A stretch of 64,000 bases of DNA from the NCBI RefSeq assembly GCF_007859765.1, contig NZ_SIHJ01000005.1, forward strand, positions 346,588 to 410,587. The letters are read 5' to 3'. A program made the translations under genes and the position numbers. This DNA is from Posidoniimonas corsicana (GTDB lineage Bacteria; Planctomycetota; Planctomycetia; Pirellulales; Lacipirellulaceae). Under the pieces are notes generated by a model that saw nothing but the letters and a program-made list of their open reading frames with translations, was not told where the DNA came from and ran no database searches. Shown here in pieces: positions 1-10,531 of the stretch (position 1 is its first letter; each line of letters starts with the position of its first letter).

Positions 1-2
1 CC

Positions 3-149
3 ACCCGCTACGGGCAACGCGCCCAGGCCGAGACCACCATCAGCATGCTCAAACGCCTCCTCGGGCCCCAGCTGCGAGCACGAAAAAAGCCCATGCAGCG
101 ACGCGAAGCCGCCCTCAAGACCCTCACTCTCAACCTCATGATCCTCTAA
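3..149 (+). CDS. DDE transposase, C-terminal end, cut by the window edge
   Basis: The frame is open from the window start to TAA at 147-149 and encodes 48 residues. It carries the exact Y-x2-R-x3-E-x6-K signature (YGQRAQAETTISMLK), the YREK motif around the catalytic Glu of IS4/IS5-type DDE transposases. The tail, rich in Leu, Lys and Arg and ending NLMIL, is typical of that family. The start and the other catalytic Asp residues lie outside the window, so whether the copy is intact cannot be judged. No target duplication or terminal repeat could be assigned downstream. Confidence 0.75.
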   Translation, partial: TRYGQRAQAETTISMLKRLLGPQLRARKKPMQRREAALKTLTLNLMIL

Positions 150-659
150 ACATCTAGAAGCTTTCTACAGAGCTACAAAAGTCGCTGCCCACCTCAGGCC
201 CAAGAGCTCTTTCTACGCTTGTATGCAAGTGTCTAACCGTCCTCCTGTGCCAGCGGACCGGCGACTTTTGTCCACCTCCACGCATCTATAGGGACAAAAG
301 TGCGGTCGCTCCCTCGAAGAACTGCCGCCTGACCTGCACCGGCGGGGGCAGACCCCCGCCAGCCCCCTCTACGGAATCAATGCACTCACCATTGGACCGC
401 GCAGGCTGGCCTGTTTTCTACTCAAATCTTGTAGGAATCCCTCATACGTCAGGCAGCATCGGCAGACCCATGATTCGGCGGCTGACAGTCGTCTAGGTCG
501 GCCAAGTAGGTCAGGCTGTGACTGATGCCCGTCCATCAGAGTGAGGGACGGCCGTCAGGCATAGCCTGATTTGCGAAATTGGTGACCTCGACGCACCCGA
601 AGCGCTTCACGCGTGGCGGTGAGGGCCTGCCTGGGACGCTCTAACCTGCTTGCTCTCAG
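150..659. other. Non-coding gap with repeats
   Basis: 510 bases lie between the transposase end and the TPR gene, with no convincing coding frame. They hold the ACAAAAGT-type repeat locus described separately (175-421). A second set of short dyads follows: GTAGGTCAGGC at 506-516 and TCAGGC-ATA-GCCTGA at 555-569. The GTAGGTCAGGC half is the same sequence as the arm of the perfect hairpin at 43606-43630. Confidence 0.6.
175..421 (+). repeat. Dispersed ACTTTTGTCC / CCATTAGACCGCGC element, locus A
   Basis: ACAAAAGTCGC at 175-185 is the exact inverse of GCGACTTTTGT at 261-271. A third box, GGGACAAAAGT, lies at 291-301. The block CCATTGGACCGCGC followed by GGCTGGCCTGTTTTCTAC lies at 389-421. The same boxes and block recur in the same relative order near 10636-10978 and, on the other strand, at 46371-46660. 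Function is unknown; a non-autonomous mobile element or a structured RNA is possible. Confidence 0.6.
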
Positions 660-1748
660 CTACTTGCCGAGTAGCTTGGCAAGCCAGGACTTGGACATTG
701 AGGGCCTCATCATCTCATCAAGCGTCTTGGGACGCTCGATCTTGCCTGCGGAGACCGCGGACACCAGCTGCTGGATGTTTCGATTCACCTCGTCTTCGGG
801 GGCCAAGCCGATGGCATGGTTGATAGTATTGCTGGACTCGGAGACCAGACCATTCAGCAACTGGACGGCCGCGAGGTTGCCGAGCAGGTCTGCGGCGTTT
901 GGCTTGATCGCGGCTGCTTTGGTGGCCGCCAAGAGCGCGTCTGGAAGGTTGTTTGCCGTCAGGCAGCAACTACCCAGCTCCTTCCAATACACGGCGTTCT
1001 CAGGGTCCAGCTCGACCGCTCGTCTTAGCTGACACGCAGCCTTATTCTCGTCGCCAATGGCGAACCAGGCCAAGCCCAACGCAAAGGCGACCTTAGACTC
1101 CTCAGGGTGCTTCGTGGCGAGCGACTGAAGGCCCTCGATTGTCGCGCGGACTTCGGCAGCTTCCTTTCCCTGTCGGGCGGGCATGCCCGGCTCTCGACGA
1201 TGGCTCCAAACGGTGTCAAAGGCCCGCGCAATTACCTCCTCGGCGGATTCTGTCTGCCGGGCGTGGTACACGAGGCGGCCGGTGGCCTTTTCGCGGTAGG
1301 TGTCAATGCCTTCACTTCGCTCGACGAACTCGTAGTTCTTAGCGATGTCCTCGGCGCTGTGGTGCTCGACCGCGTTGGGGTCGTACTCGGCGTCGATTGA
1401 CGCAGCGATAACAGTCCGGGAGTCTGAGCCGCGAAGCGTCGCGATAAGCCGCTGCTCGTACTCAAAGAGGAAGAGCCAATCGCAGGACGGGCTGATGGCC
1501 TGGTCGTGGGCGGTCACGATGACGAAGTCCGGCGAATTCCCCTCTCGCCCGAGGCCGCGGAGCTCCAACAGCTTGGCGAACTCCTCCGCATCCACCGGGG
1601 ACATAAAGCTCGCCTGCGAGAGCTTTTCATCTGAGTAGCTCATTCCGCTCCGCGAGAGCTCGCAGAACGCTTCCGGGCCGCCGTCCAAGACTCGATTGAT
1701 CGCGTCGTTTCGCGCTACGACTGCGGTGCATTGAATCTGAATGGGCAT
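660..1748 (-). CDS. TPR-repeat protein, kinase-linked
   Basis: 362 residues. The start is ATG at 1748, preceded by GGAG about 7 bases upstream. The N-terminal two thirds resemble nothing I recognise. The region from about residue 215 to 330 holds tetratricopeptide-like helices (AFALGLAWFAIGDENKA, AVELDPENAVYWKELG), which usually form a protein-docking scaffold. No signal peptide or membrane span is seen, so it is probably cytoplasmic. It lies 65 bases downstream of the cyclase-kinase fusion on the same strand, so it may be co-transcribed and act as its partner or substrate; that role is inference. GC looks lower than in the neighbouring kinase gene. Confidence 0.8.
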   Translation of the reverse strand: MPIQIQCTAVVARNDAINRVLDGGPEAFCELSRSGMSYSDEKLSQASFMSPVDAEEFAKLLELRGLGREGNSPDFVIVTAHDQAISPSCDWLFLFEYEQRLIATLRGSDSRTVIAASIDAEYDPNAVEHHSAEDIAKNYEFVERSEGIDTYREKATGRLVYHARQTESAEEVIARAFDTVWSHRREPGMPARQGKEAAEVRATIEGLQSLATKHPEESKVAFALGLAWFAIGDENKAACQLRRAVELDPENAVYWKELGSCCLTANNLPDALLAATKAAAIKPNAADLLGNLAAVQLLNGLVSESSNTINHAIGLAPEDEVNRNIQQLVSAVSAGKIERPKTLDEMMRPSMSKSWLAKLLGK

Positions 1749-1813
1749 CGACTCTCCATTAGGGTATTCGCACCACACAGCACCCCGTTCGGAGTCCTTG
1801 GCGGTTCCACAGC

Positions 1814-4516
1814 CTACATCTCCGGCTCCTGAATAATCACCAGCCACTTTGCATTTGGTTGGGCCTGGCTGGGCACGTCGACGGGCAGGTAGCCGCCCCA
1901 GTACTTCTCTTGGCCGCGGCCCAGCAGCTCCGGGTAGCCCTGCAGCACGCGGTCCTCGCTGCGGTAGCGGTCGCCCTGGATGGACTCTTCGACTTCGCCG
2001 AGCGTCTGGTCCGGCAGGCGGAACGCGCTGGCGAAGCGGTCCAGGTCGGGGTGGTGCAGGATGAGGCCCTTCTCCGGGCCGCCCTCCACCTCGCCCTCGC
2101 GGAGGTCGACCAGCACCAGCTCCAGCGGGCGGGTCAGCATGCGGCTGTCTTCTAGCAGCTTGAAGTCGCCCAGCTCGATCGACATGCCCAGCACGCCCAG
2201 CACCTTGCGGTCCTCGGGGCGGCGCTCGCCGTTCTCGATCGGCACGCTGAAGGCGACCTTCAGCTGGTTGGTGCTGTCGGACCGGTAGACCGACGACAGG
2301 TGCGGGCCGCTCAGGGGCTCGGGCCGCTCGGCGTCGTCGGGCAGGTTCTTGCCCTGGCCGTGGAAGTAGTCGCGCTGCCAGTAGCTGTTGCCGATCGAGT
2401 CGCTCTCGGGGGAGCGGGCGATCTGCAGCCCGGTGCGGTCGGTGATGAACCAGCTGTTGGACGGCAGGCTCTCGTCGAACTGGAGGTAGCGTTGGTTGAT
2501 CAGCGCCTGCACCGGCTTCCAGCTCTCGGGCGAGTCGGTGAGCTGCTGCATCGCTGCGCGGAGGCTGGGGTCCTTGGCGAAGTCCTCGAGCGTTGCGATG
2601 CGGCGGTCGATCTCGGCGTCGAGCTGCGGCGCCATGGCGGCCGCCAGGTTGGCGAGCTGGTCCTTGCGCTGCGCGCGGTTGGACGCCTGCAGCCCGGCGA
2701 TCGTCGCCCAGGCGAACAGGCCGATCGCGACGAGCGCGGCCAGCGTGGCGATCGGTCCGGCCCAGCGGCGCCAGGCGGGGCGGGCGTCCTCGTACGATCG
2801 CCAGCTGCCGGGGTCCAGCCGCCGGCGGCCGGCCACGGTGTCCCGCGCGCGGTTCGACCCGGCGAGCGTGTCGCCGTGGGCGGCGCCGACGGTGGTCGCG
2901 CCGTGCTCGGGCGCCTGGTTGCGCTTGATCAGCGTGGTCAGGTCGGCGCCGTCGGCCAGCGGCGCCAGCGCGTCGGCAACCTCGGCCGGGGTTTGGTAGC
3001 GGTCGGCGGGCGACTTGGCCATCATCTTCTTGAGCACCGCGTCGAGCGCGCGGGGGGCGTCGCCGCGTTCGCGCACGCTGGGCGGCGCGAGCCGCTCGTG
3101 GGCCCGCTCGGGTTTGAGGTCCGAGTCGAAGTAGGGCGGGCTGCCGGTCAGCAGGTGGTAGAGCGAGCAGCCCAGGCTGTAGATGTCCGAGCGGATGTCG
3201 ACGCTGGTGGTCTTCCACTGCTCGGGCGACATGTACATCGCCGTGCCCATGGCGCCGTGGTCCATCTGTGTGAGCCGTGGCTGGTCCTCGTCGACCAGCA
3301 GCGCCAGGCCGAGGTCGAGGATCTTCACCAGAGGCTGCGTGGGCGGGTCGGCGGCGGCCAGCTCCGAGGTGCGGCGCTTCTGCTCCAGGGTGAGCATCAG
3401 GTTGGACGGCTTGATGTCGCGGTGCACCATGCCCTGGGTGAGGATGTACTGCAGGCCGAGCGCCGCCTGGCGGATCACCTCGCACGCGTCGGGCACGCTG
3501 AGCGGGCCGGCGTTCTTCACCAGGTCCTCGGCGCTGACGCCGTGCACGTACTCCATCACCAGGTAGTGCGTGTCGTCGGTGGGCGCGGAGGAGTCGACGG
3601 CAACGACGATGTTCGGGTGGTCGAGCGCGCCGACCGCCTTGATCTCGCGGTAGAAGCGGCGGATGATCCCCTGGCTGCCCGCCTCGAGGTAGTGCGGCTT
3701 GATGACCTTGATCGCGCGCACGCGGTCGAACTGCACGTGGCGGGCCTTGTAGACGTCGCCCATGCCGCCGGCGCCGAGCAGCTCCTCCAGCTCGTAGTTG
3801 CCAAGCCGCCGCTTGGCGGGCGTGGAGCGGCGGTGGTGGATCTGCGTCGCGGCGCCGGCCGAGCCGCCCTGCTCGGAGTACTCGGTCAGCCCCATGGTGG
3901 CGGGCAGCACGGTCCATGCGCGGCGGTCCTCGCCCTTGGGCTTGTCGCGGGTGGGGCGGGGGCCGGAGTCGTCGTACAGCAGCTCGTAGACGTCGATCGC
4001 CCCGATGCCGCGGAGCTCGCGTTCGCCGTGCGGGTGGAACCGCACGCCCTCCAGGCCGGCGTCCTTCAGCAGGCCGAGCGCGGCGGCCGAGATCAGGATC
4101 TGACCGCCGGTGGCGTAGTCGTTCAGCCGGGCCGCGTAGTCGACCACGCGGCCGATGAAGTTGTCAGGGTCGCCCGGGTCGGCCTGGGGGAAGCCGACGT
4201 GCAGGCTCATGCGGACCTGGACCTGCTCTTCCCGCGGCGTGACGATCGGCGTGTCCTGGTGCGCCTGCTGCACCTGCACCGCCCACGACGCCGCGGCGAT
4301 GGTGTTGCTGAACACCAGGAAGTGCCCGTCGCCGGCGGTCGACACCACCCGCCCGCCGTTGGCGTCCAGTCCGGACTCGATGAGCCGCCGGTGCGGCGAC
4401 AGGATGTTCGTGACGTAGGCCACGTCCCGCTCGGCGTCGCTGCGGCCCGCCATCTGCCCCTTCAGCGTGACCGACTGCACGATGTCGGTGAACACGAATG
4501 TCTTCATCTCGGACAT
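1814..4516 (-). CDS. Class III nucleotide cyclase - Ser/Thr protein kinase - periplasmic sensor fusion
   Basis: 900 residues, start ATG at 4516 (MSEMKTFVFTDIV). Residues 1-190 form a class III adenylate/guanylate cyclase domain with both metal Asp motifs (FTDIVQS and TAGDGHFLVF). Residues about 237-500 are a PknB-type kinase with a glycine loop (GAGGMGDVYKA), an invariant Lys (AIKVIK), HRDIKPSN and DLGLA in the DFG position. A transmembrane helix lies near 585-605. Residues 610-880 look like an extracytoplasmic Cache-type ligand sensor followed by a short tail. The protein could couple an outside signal to phosphorylation and cyclic nucleotide signalling. An in-frame extension to 4687 exists but overlaps the divergent gene and is unlikely. 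Confidence 0.88.
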   Translation of the reverse strand: MSEMKTFVFTDIVQSVTLKGQMAGRSDAERDVAYVTNILSPHRRLIESGLDANGGRVVSTAGDGHFLVFSNTIAAASWAVQVQQAHQDTPIVTPREEQVQVRMSLHVGFPQADPGDPDNFIGRVVDYAARLNDYATGGQILISAAALGLLKDAGLEGVRFHPHGERELRGIGAIDVYELLYDDSGPRPTRDKPKGEDRRAWTVLPATMGLTEYSEQGGSAGAATQIHHRRSTPAKRRLGNYELEELLGAGGMGDVYKARHVQFDRVRAIKVIKPHYLEAGSQGIIRRFYREIKAVGALDHPNIVVAVDSSAPTDDTHYLVMEYVHGVSAEDLVKNAGPLSVPDACEVIRQAALGLQYILTQGMVHRDIKPSNLMLTLEQKRRTSELAAADPPTQPLVKILDLGLALLVDEDQPRLTQMDHGAMGTAMYMSPEQWKTTSVDIRSDIYSLGCSLYHLLTGSPPYFDSDLKPERAHERLAPPSVRERGDAPRALDAVLKKMMAKSPADRYQTPAEVADALAPLADGADLTTLIKRNQAPEHGATTVGAAHGDTLAGSNRARDTVAGRRRLDPGSWRSYEDARPAWRRWAGPIATLAALVAIGLFAWATIAGLQASNRAQRKDQLANLAAAMAPQLDAEIDRRIATLEDFAKDPSLRAAMQQLTDSPESWKPVQALINQRYLQFDESLPSNSWFITDRTGLQIARSPESDSIGNSYWQRDYFHGQGKNLPDDAERPEPLSGPHLSSVYRSDSTNQLKVAFSVPIENGERRPEDRKVLGVLGMSIELGDFKLLEDSRMLTRPLELVLVDLREGEVEGGPEKGLILHHPDLDRFASAFRLPDQTLGEVEESIQGDRYRSEDRVLQGYPELLGRGQEKYWGGYLPVDVPSQAQPNAKWLVIIQEPEM

Positions 4517-4552
4517 GACACAGGAGCAGTGAGGGCAGGGCGGCAGCAACTG

Positions 4553-4558
4553 TTTATA
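4553..4558 (-). promoter_or_regulatory. Possible -10 box for the cyclase-kinase gene
   Basis: On the minus strand this hexamer reads TATAAA, about 37 bases before the chosen ATG, in an otherwise GC-rich gap shared with the divergent adenosyltransferase gene. No clear -35 box was found, so this is only a candidate. Confidence 0.3.
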
Positions 4559-4685
4559 GCATCCTGCCGCACCGGCAGCGACCGCGATCGCGACGGTCCC
4601 ACCCCTTGCGGGGCGGGCCGGGCGTCGGAGAATGAGATCCAAAGGTGACACACCCCCGGCCCCAACCTCTGCCCCCTCGCTCGTC

Positions 4686-5246
4686 ATGAAGATCTACACC
4701 CGCGGCGGCGACGACGGCGCCACCGGGCTTTTCGGCGGCAGCCGCGTCGGCAAGAACAACGCCCGCATCGAGTCGGTCGGCGACGTCGACGAGCTGAACG
4801 CCGCGTTGGGAGTCGCCCGCGCTCAGCTAGCGGTCACGCTGTCCGACAGCCAGGAGCTGACGCAGACGCTCTCCGCGGTGCAGCACCACCTGTTCGACCT
4901 GGGCGCCGAGCTGGCGACCCCCGACCCGGAGGCCCGCGGCACGTCGCTCCTGCAGCAGGCGGACGTCGACCAGCTGGAGAACGCGATCGACTCGCTCGAG
5001 CACGAGCTGCCGCCGCTGAAGAACTTTATCCTGCCCGGCGGCGACCTGGCGGCTTCGCACCTGCACCTGGCGCGGTGCGTGTGCCGGCGCGCCGAGCGGC
5101 GGGTGGTGGCGTTGTCGCACGTCGAGCCGATCCGCAGCCTGCTGATCTCGTACCTGAACCGGCTGAGCGACTTCCTGTTCGTCGCCGCCCGCTGGACTAA
5201 TCAGGCCTCCGGCGCCGGGGACGTGCCGTGGGAGAAGCCGGGCTGA
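4686..5246 (+). CDS. pduO: PduO-type cob(I)alamin adenosyltransferase
   Basis: 186 residues, start ATG at 4686. The N-terminus KIYTRGGDDGATGLFGG is the ATP-binding motif of PduO-type ATP:cob(I)alamin adenosyltransferases. It is followed by ESVGDVDELNAALG and the helix-bundle motif around RCVCRRAERRVVAL. The C-terminal YLNRLSDFLFVAARW is also family-typical, and the length is normal. The enzyme transfers the 5'-deoxyadenosyl group to cob(I)alamin to make coenzyme B12. No other cobalamin genes are nearby. An upstream in-frame extension to 4632 lacks family similarity. Confidence 0.93.
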   Translation: MKIYTRGGDDGATGLFGGSRVGKNNARIESVGDVDELNAALGVARAQLAVTLSDSQELTQTLSAVQHHLFDLGAELATPDPEARGTSLLQQADVDQLENAIDSLEHELPPLKNFILPGGDLAASHLHLARCVCRRAERRVVALSHVEPIRSLLISYLNRLSDFLFVAARWTNQASGAGDVPWEKPG

Positions 5247-5274
5247 CCGCGGCGGCTCCGTGCGTTCATTCCGC

Positions 5275-5304
5275 AAAGTGCGTCCGGTAACCGGTCGGCA
5301 CTTT
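5275..5304. promoter_or_regulatory. Inverted repeat between pduO and amt
   Basis: AAAGTGC (5275-5281) and GCACTTT (5298-5304) form a dyad with a near-palindromic CCGGTAACCGG between its arms. It lies 28 bases after the adenosyltransferase stop and about 130 bases before amt. It could be a terminator of the first gene or an operator of the second; there is no T-run on the plus strand. Candidate only. Confidence 0.35.
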
Positions 5305-5435
5305 ACGCTAGCATTGCGCCGGCTTATCCTGTCTCGCCTGAGGGCAGGCCGCAGCGGCCCGCATCCGCCGCCATTTCTGCTTGGCGGCCCGCCCCAGTCA
5401 GAGCGGACACTCTTCTCACTCGGAGGATACGGATA

Positions 5436-6851
<1,416 letters not shown>

Positions 6852-6858
6852 CCGCCTG

Positions 6859-6884
6859 CCGCGGGGCTCGTCCGGGCCCCGCGG
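6859..6884 (+). terminator. GC hairpin after amt
   Basis: CCGCGGGGC (6859-6867) pairs with GCCCCGCGG (6876-6884), a 9-bp stem with an 8-base loop, starting 8 bases after the amt stop. It lacks a following T-run, so it may attenuate or stabilise the transcript rather than terminate it outright. Confidence 0.45.
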
Positions 6885-7019
6885 GGAGAGGGCCGTACGC
6901 GGCGGCCCGGGACCGAATCTCCTCGGGCTCTGGGTGCGCCGCCCCGGTATGGTAAGATAGTCGCGGGGATACCGTGCAGCCGGCAGTCCGGATCGCCTCC
7001 CCGGCAACCCACGGAGTGA

Positions 7020-7364
<345 letters not shown>

Positions 7365-7381
7365 GCGGGCGGGCTGAATAA

Positions 7382-7720
7382 ATGGGCGCTGATTCAACGC
7401 TAGTGTTCTGTGGGGTTCGGTTCCCTATCTCCGAACAAGAGTCAGATTCCCTTGAGAGAAGGATCGATGAACGCGTTGTCCGTGCACGCGATTGCAATTT
7501 AGCGCATTGGTGGGGACGGTTTAGCGTTGACGATGTCAACGAGCAGGATTTCCTCTTCATTGGAAAGCTTGTTGGGGCGATCGGCCACGAAGGCGTCTAC
7601 GAGTGCACGCTCAGTCATTCCCAGCTTGCTGAGCTATTCGAAGACACCCAACGTAAGCTACAAGCCGCGGGCTTCGATGGTGAGCCTCGGCTCTTCTTGC
7701 AGTTTGAACCTGACTACTAG
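7382..7720 (+). CDS. Small orphan protein in the PII locus
   Basis: 112 residues, ATG at 7382, only 17 bases after the PII stop, so probably co-transcribed. I do not recognise the family. The protein is acidic and soluble by eye, with no signal peptide or membrane helix. It ends RLFLQFEPDY and carries one Trp pair (HWWGRF). Codon use looks less GC-rich than in amt or glnD, suggesting a more recent arrival. Its position between the PII gene and glnD makes a nitrogen-control link worth testing, but nothing in the sequence shows one. Confidence 0.6.
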   Translation: MGADSTLVFCGVRFPISEQESDSLERRIDERVVRARDCNLAHWWGRFSVDDVNEQDFLFIGKLVGAIGHEGVYECTLSHSQLAELFEDTQRKLQAAGFDGEPRLFLQFEPDY

Positions 7721-7754
7721 CGGCGCGTACTTGCTTCCAAATGACGTACTCTAA

Positions 7755-7856
7755 GGGTGCCGGGGGCGCTCCGCGATAGCGGAAGCCCCCGACAGTCAAG
7801 TTGACGTCGGCGAGTACCTTACGGGGGCTTCCCTGCCGGGAGCGCCCCCGGCACCC
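7755..7856. repeat. GC-rich hairpin repeat, copy 1
   Basis: The outer arms GGGTGCCGGGGGCGCTCC (7755-7772) and GGAGCGCCCCCGGCACCC (7839-7856) are an exact 18-bp inverted pair. An inner exact 11-bp pair is GGAAGCCCCCG (7781-7791) with CGGGGGCTTCC (7822-7832). The element ends 29 bases before the chosen glnD start and could affect its transcript. Related copies lie at 44471, 47148 and, degenerate, at 51335. Confidence 0.8.
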
Positions 7857-7885
7857 AGATTGTCCCAGCAAACACCGACAGATTC

Positions 7886-10531
7886 TTGCCTCCCGACAGC
7901 TCACCAGCGCCAAGACTCCGGCAGGAACTCCTCGACGCCCGCGAGCGGCTGGCCGAGGGACGCGAGGCGATCCGCCGCCAGCACGACCTGGGGATGCCCG
8001 GCGTGCAGGTGGGCCGCAAGCTGACCGCGCTGGCGGACGCCGCCGTGCAGCGCGTGGCCGAGTCGGCGCTGGCCGACTTCCCCCGCCCCGTGGCCGACCG
8101 GCTGCGCGAACGCGCCGTGCTGGTAGCGCACGGCGGGTACGGGCGGCGCCAGATGGCGCCCTTCTCCGACGTGGACGTCATGCTGCTGCACCAGGGCCGC
8201 GTCGACCGCGACGTGGAGCGCTTCGCTCGGCGGCTGACCCAGGACGTGTTCGACATTGGTCTCCAATTGGGGCAGAGCCTCCGCACGGTGGAGGAGTCGA
8301 TCCGCCTGGCCCGGCACGACGCGGTAATCGCTTCGTCGCTGGTCGAGTCGCGGCGGCTGTTCGGCTCCGAGCAGGTGATGAACGACTTCGGCGAGCGGTT
8401 CCGGCGGATGATCTCCCGCCGGGTCACGGCCCAGTGCATGGAGTTCGTCGAGGCCCGCCGCGAGGAGCGCGACAAGTACGGCGAGACCGTCTACCTGCTG
8501 GAGCCGAACGTGAAACGCTCGCCCGGCGCGCTGCGGGACCTGCACCTCCTGCGGTGGCTGTGGTTCGCCCATGCCGGCGAGAGCGACCTGGAACGCCTCC
8601 GCCTGCGGGGCGTGATCTCCAAGTTCGACCACCGGCGGCTGGTCACCGCCCGCGACTTCCTGATGCGGGTCCGCAACGAGCTGCACTTCCACGCCGGCAA
8701 GGAGCTGGACGCGCTGACCCGCGCGGAGCAGGTCCGGATCGCAGAGAAGTTCGGCTACTACGGGTCGGCCGGCCTGCTGCCGGTCGAGCGGTTCATGCGG
8801 GACTACTTCCGCCACGCCGGGCACATCAGCTTCCTGGCCACCCGCATGAGCGAGCTGTCCGCCCCGAAGCCGACCGTCGAGTGGGTGCTCGACTCGGTGT
8901 TCGTCCGCCGGGTCGAGGCGGACTACCAGATTGGCTCGCGAGAGATCGCCGCCACGCAGCAGGGCCGCGCCAAGCTCGAACGCCAGCTCGGCGAGGCGCT
9001 CCGCCTGCTGGACCTCGCCCGGCTGAGCGACCTCCGCATCGCGCAGGACACCAACTACCTGGTCTACCGCTCGGCGCCCAACTACTCCAACGAGCTCACG
9101 CCGCAGCTCAAGGCCGACTTCCTGCAGGCGCTCGACAACCCGCACGGGCTCGGGCGGCTGCTCCGCCGCGCGCACGAGCTGGGCGTGCTGGAGAAGTTCC
9201 TGCCCGACTTCGCCCGCGCGCGGTGCCTGCTGCAATTCAACCAGTACCACAAGTACACCGTCGACGAGCACAGCATCCGAGCCGTCGAGGAGGCGACCCG
9301 CTACGCCACGCGCGGGGGCCGCTCGGGCCGCGCGTACGACTCGCTCGATCGCAAGTGGTTCCTGCACCTGGCGCTCCTGATCCACGACCTGGGCAAGGGC
9401 CAGGAGGAGGACCACTCGGTCGTCGGCGAGCGGATCGCCGGCCAGACCGCCGAGCGGTTCGAACTGCCCACCGACGACCGCGACACCCTCATGTTCCTGA
9501 TCCGCGAGCACCTCAGCATGAACCGCATCGCGCTGCGGCGCGACATCAGCAACCCCGACACCATCACCGCGTTCGCCGAGCTGGTCGGCACCGCCGAGCG
9601 GCTCAAGCTGCTGTACCTCCTCACGCTGGCCGACATGTGCGCCGTGGGGCCCGAGGTCATGACCAAGTGGAAGGGCGACATGCTCGGCTCGCTCTACGAG
9701 CGGACGCGCCGCCGCCTGCAGCCCGACGGCGACGACTCCCCCGGCCGCCGAGTGCGCGCCCGCCGCGAGGCGTGCTGGCGGGCGCTCTCCGCTAAGCAGC
9801 AGCGCGACCCCTGGTACCAACGCCAGAACGACGCGCTGCCCGAGTCGTTCATCACCACCCACACGGCGCAGCAGGTGGTGGACACGCTGGAGCGGCTGCG
9901 GCTGCTCAACAACCGCCGCGGCGCGGCCTGGGGCCGGCACAACCCCACGCTCGGCGCGGTCGAGTTCCTGGCCGGCGTCGACCAGGGCTCCGGACGCGGC
10001 GTATTCTCCGGCATGGCCGGCGCGCTGAGCGCCGCGGGCCTCAAGATCAACCAGGCCGAGACCGCCATGCTCGCCGACGACCTGCTGCTGCTGCGGTACG
10101 TCGCCCAGGACCCCGACTCGCCCGCCGGCTCGGACCCCGAGCGGATCTACAAGATCTCCAGGGCGATGGAGAACTCGATCGACTCCGACAAGCCGCCCCG
10201 CTTCCGCCGCGTGTGGGGCGAGAAGACCGCCCAGAGCCAGGCCGAGCTGAGCAACCAGACCAGCGAGGTGCGGCTGGACACGTCGATCGCGGAGCGGTGG
10301 CTGATTGTCGAGGTGTTCACCTTCGACCGGCTGGGGCTGCTGTACGAACTGGCCCGCGCGCTGCACGAGCTGGAGCTCGTCATCGGCTTCGCCAAGATCG
10401 GCACCTCCGGCGACCGCGTGGTCGACGTGTTCTACGTCAGCGAACGCGACGGCGCCAAGCCGCAGGGCGACCACCGGCTCGACGCCGTCCGGTCGCGGCT
10501 GGAAGAGGTGATCAGCACGCCGGCCAGCTGA
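7886..10531 (+). CDS. glnD: Bifunctional uridylyltransferase / uridylyl-removing enzyme GlnD
   Basis: 881 residues from a TTG at 7886. The start is uncertain: no strong ribosome site is seen, and the first in-frame ATG is about 35 codons in. The nucleotidyltransferase motif GGYGRRQMAPFSDVDVMLLH lies near residues 88-107. The HD domain has the metal motif HDLGKGQEEDH near 493-503. Two ACT domains follow (about 690-780 and 800-875), the last starting WLIVEVFTFDRLGLLYELA. Family function is to uridylylate PII at low glutamine and remove UMP at high glutamine. Being near amt and PII genes, it completes a local nitrogen-sensing set. The hairpin repeat sits just upstream. Confidence 0.95.
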   Translation: MPPDSSPAPRLRQELLDARERLAEGREAIRRQHDLGMPGVQVGRKLTALADAAVQRVAESALADFPRPVADRLRERAVLVAHGGYGRRQMAPFSDVDVMLLHQGRVDRDVERFARRLTQDVFDIGLQLGQSLRTVEESIRLARHDAVIASSLVESRRLFGSEQVMNDFGERFRRMISRRVTAQCMEFVEARREERDKYGETVYLLEPNVKRSPGALRDLHLLRWLWFAHAGESDLERLRLRGVISKFDHRRLVTARDFLMRVRNELHFHAGKELDALTRAEQVRIAEKFGYYGSAGLLPVERFMRDYFRHAGHISFLATRMSELSAPKPTVEWVLDSVFVRRVEADYQIGSREIAATQQGRAKLERQLGEALRLLDLARLSDLRIAQDTNYLVYRSAPNYSNELTPQLKADFLQALDNPHGLGRLLRRAHELGVLEKFLPDFARARCLLQFNQYHKYTVDEHSIRAVEEATRYATRGGRSGRAYDSLDRKWFLHLALLIHDLGKGQEEDHSVVGERIAGQTAERFELPTDDRDTLMFLIREHLSMNRIALRRDISNPDTITAFAELVGTAERLKLLYLLTLADMCAVGPEVMTKWKGDMLGSLYERTRRRLQPDGDDSPGRRVRARREACWRALSAKQQRDPWYQRQNDALPESFITTHTAQQVVDTLERLRLLNNRRGAAWGRHNPTLGAVEFLAGVDQGSGRGVFSGMAGALSAAGLKINQAETAMLADDLLLLRYVAQDPDSPAGSDPERIYKISRAMENSIDSDKPPRFRRVWGEKTAQSQAELSNQTSEVRLDTSIAERWLIVEVFTFDRLGLLYELARALHELELVIGFAKIGTSGDRVVDVFYVSERDGAKPQGDHRLDAVRSRLEEVISTPAS

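Noticed and set aside
175-421. Assigning the ACAAAAGT boxes to the terminal inverted repeats of the IS at the left edge.
   Set aside because: The same boxes and block occur at 10.6 kb and 46.4 kb with no transposase nearby, so they are not specific to that IS.
1749-3917. A long minus-strand open frame that continues upstream of the TPR gene across the cyclase-kinase gene.
   Set aside because: It is an Arg/Pro/Ala-rich shadow of the kinase reading frame. Only the part from 1748 down has family-like content and a ribosome site.
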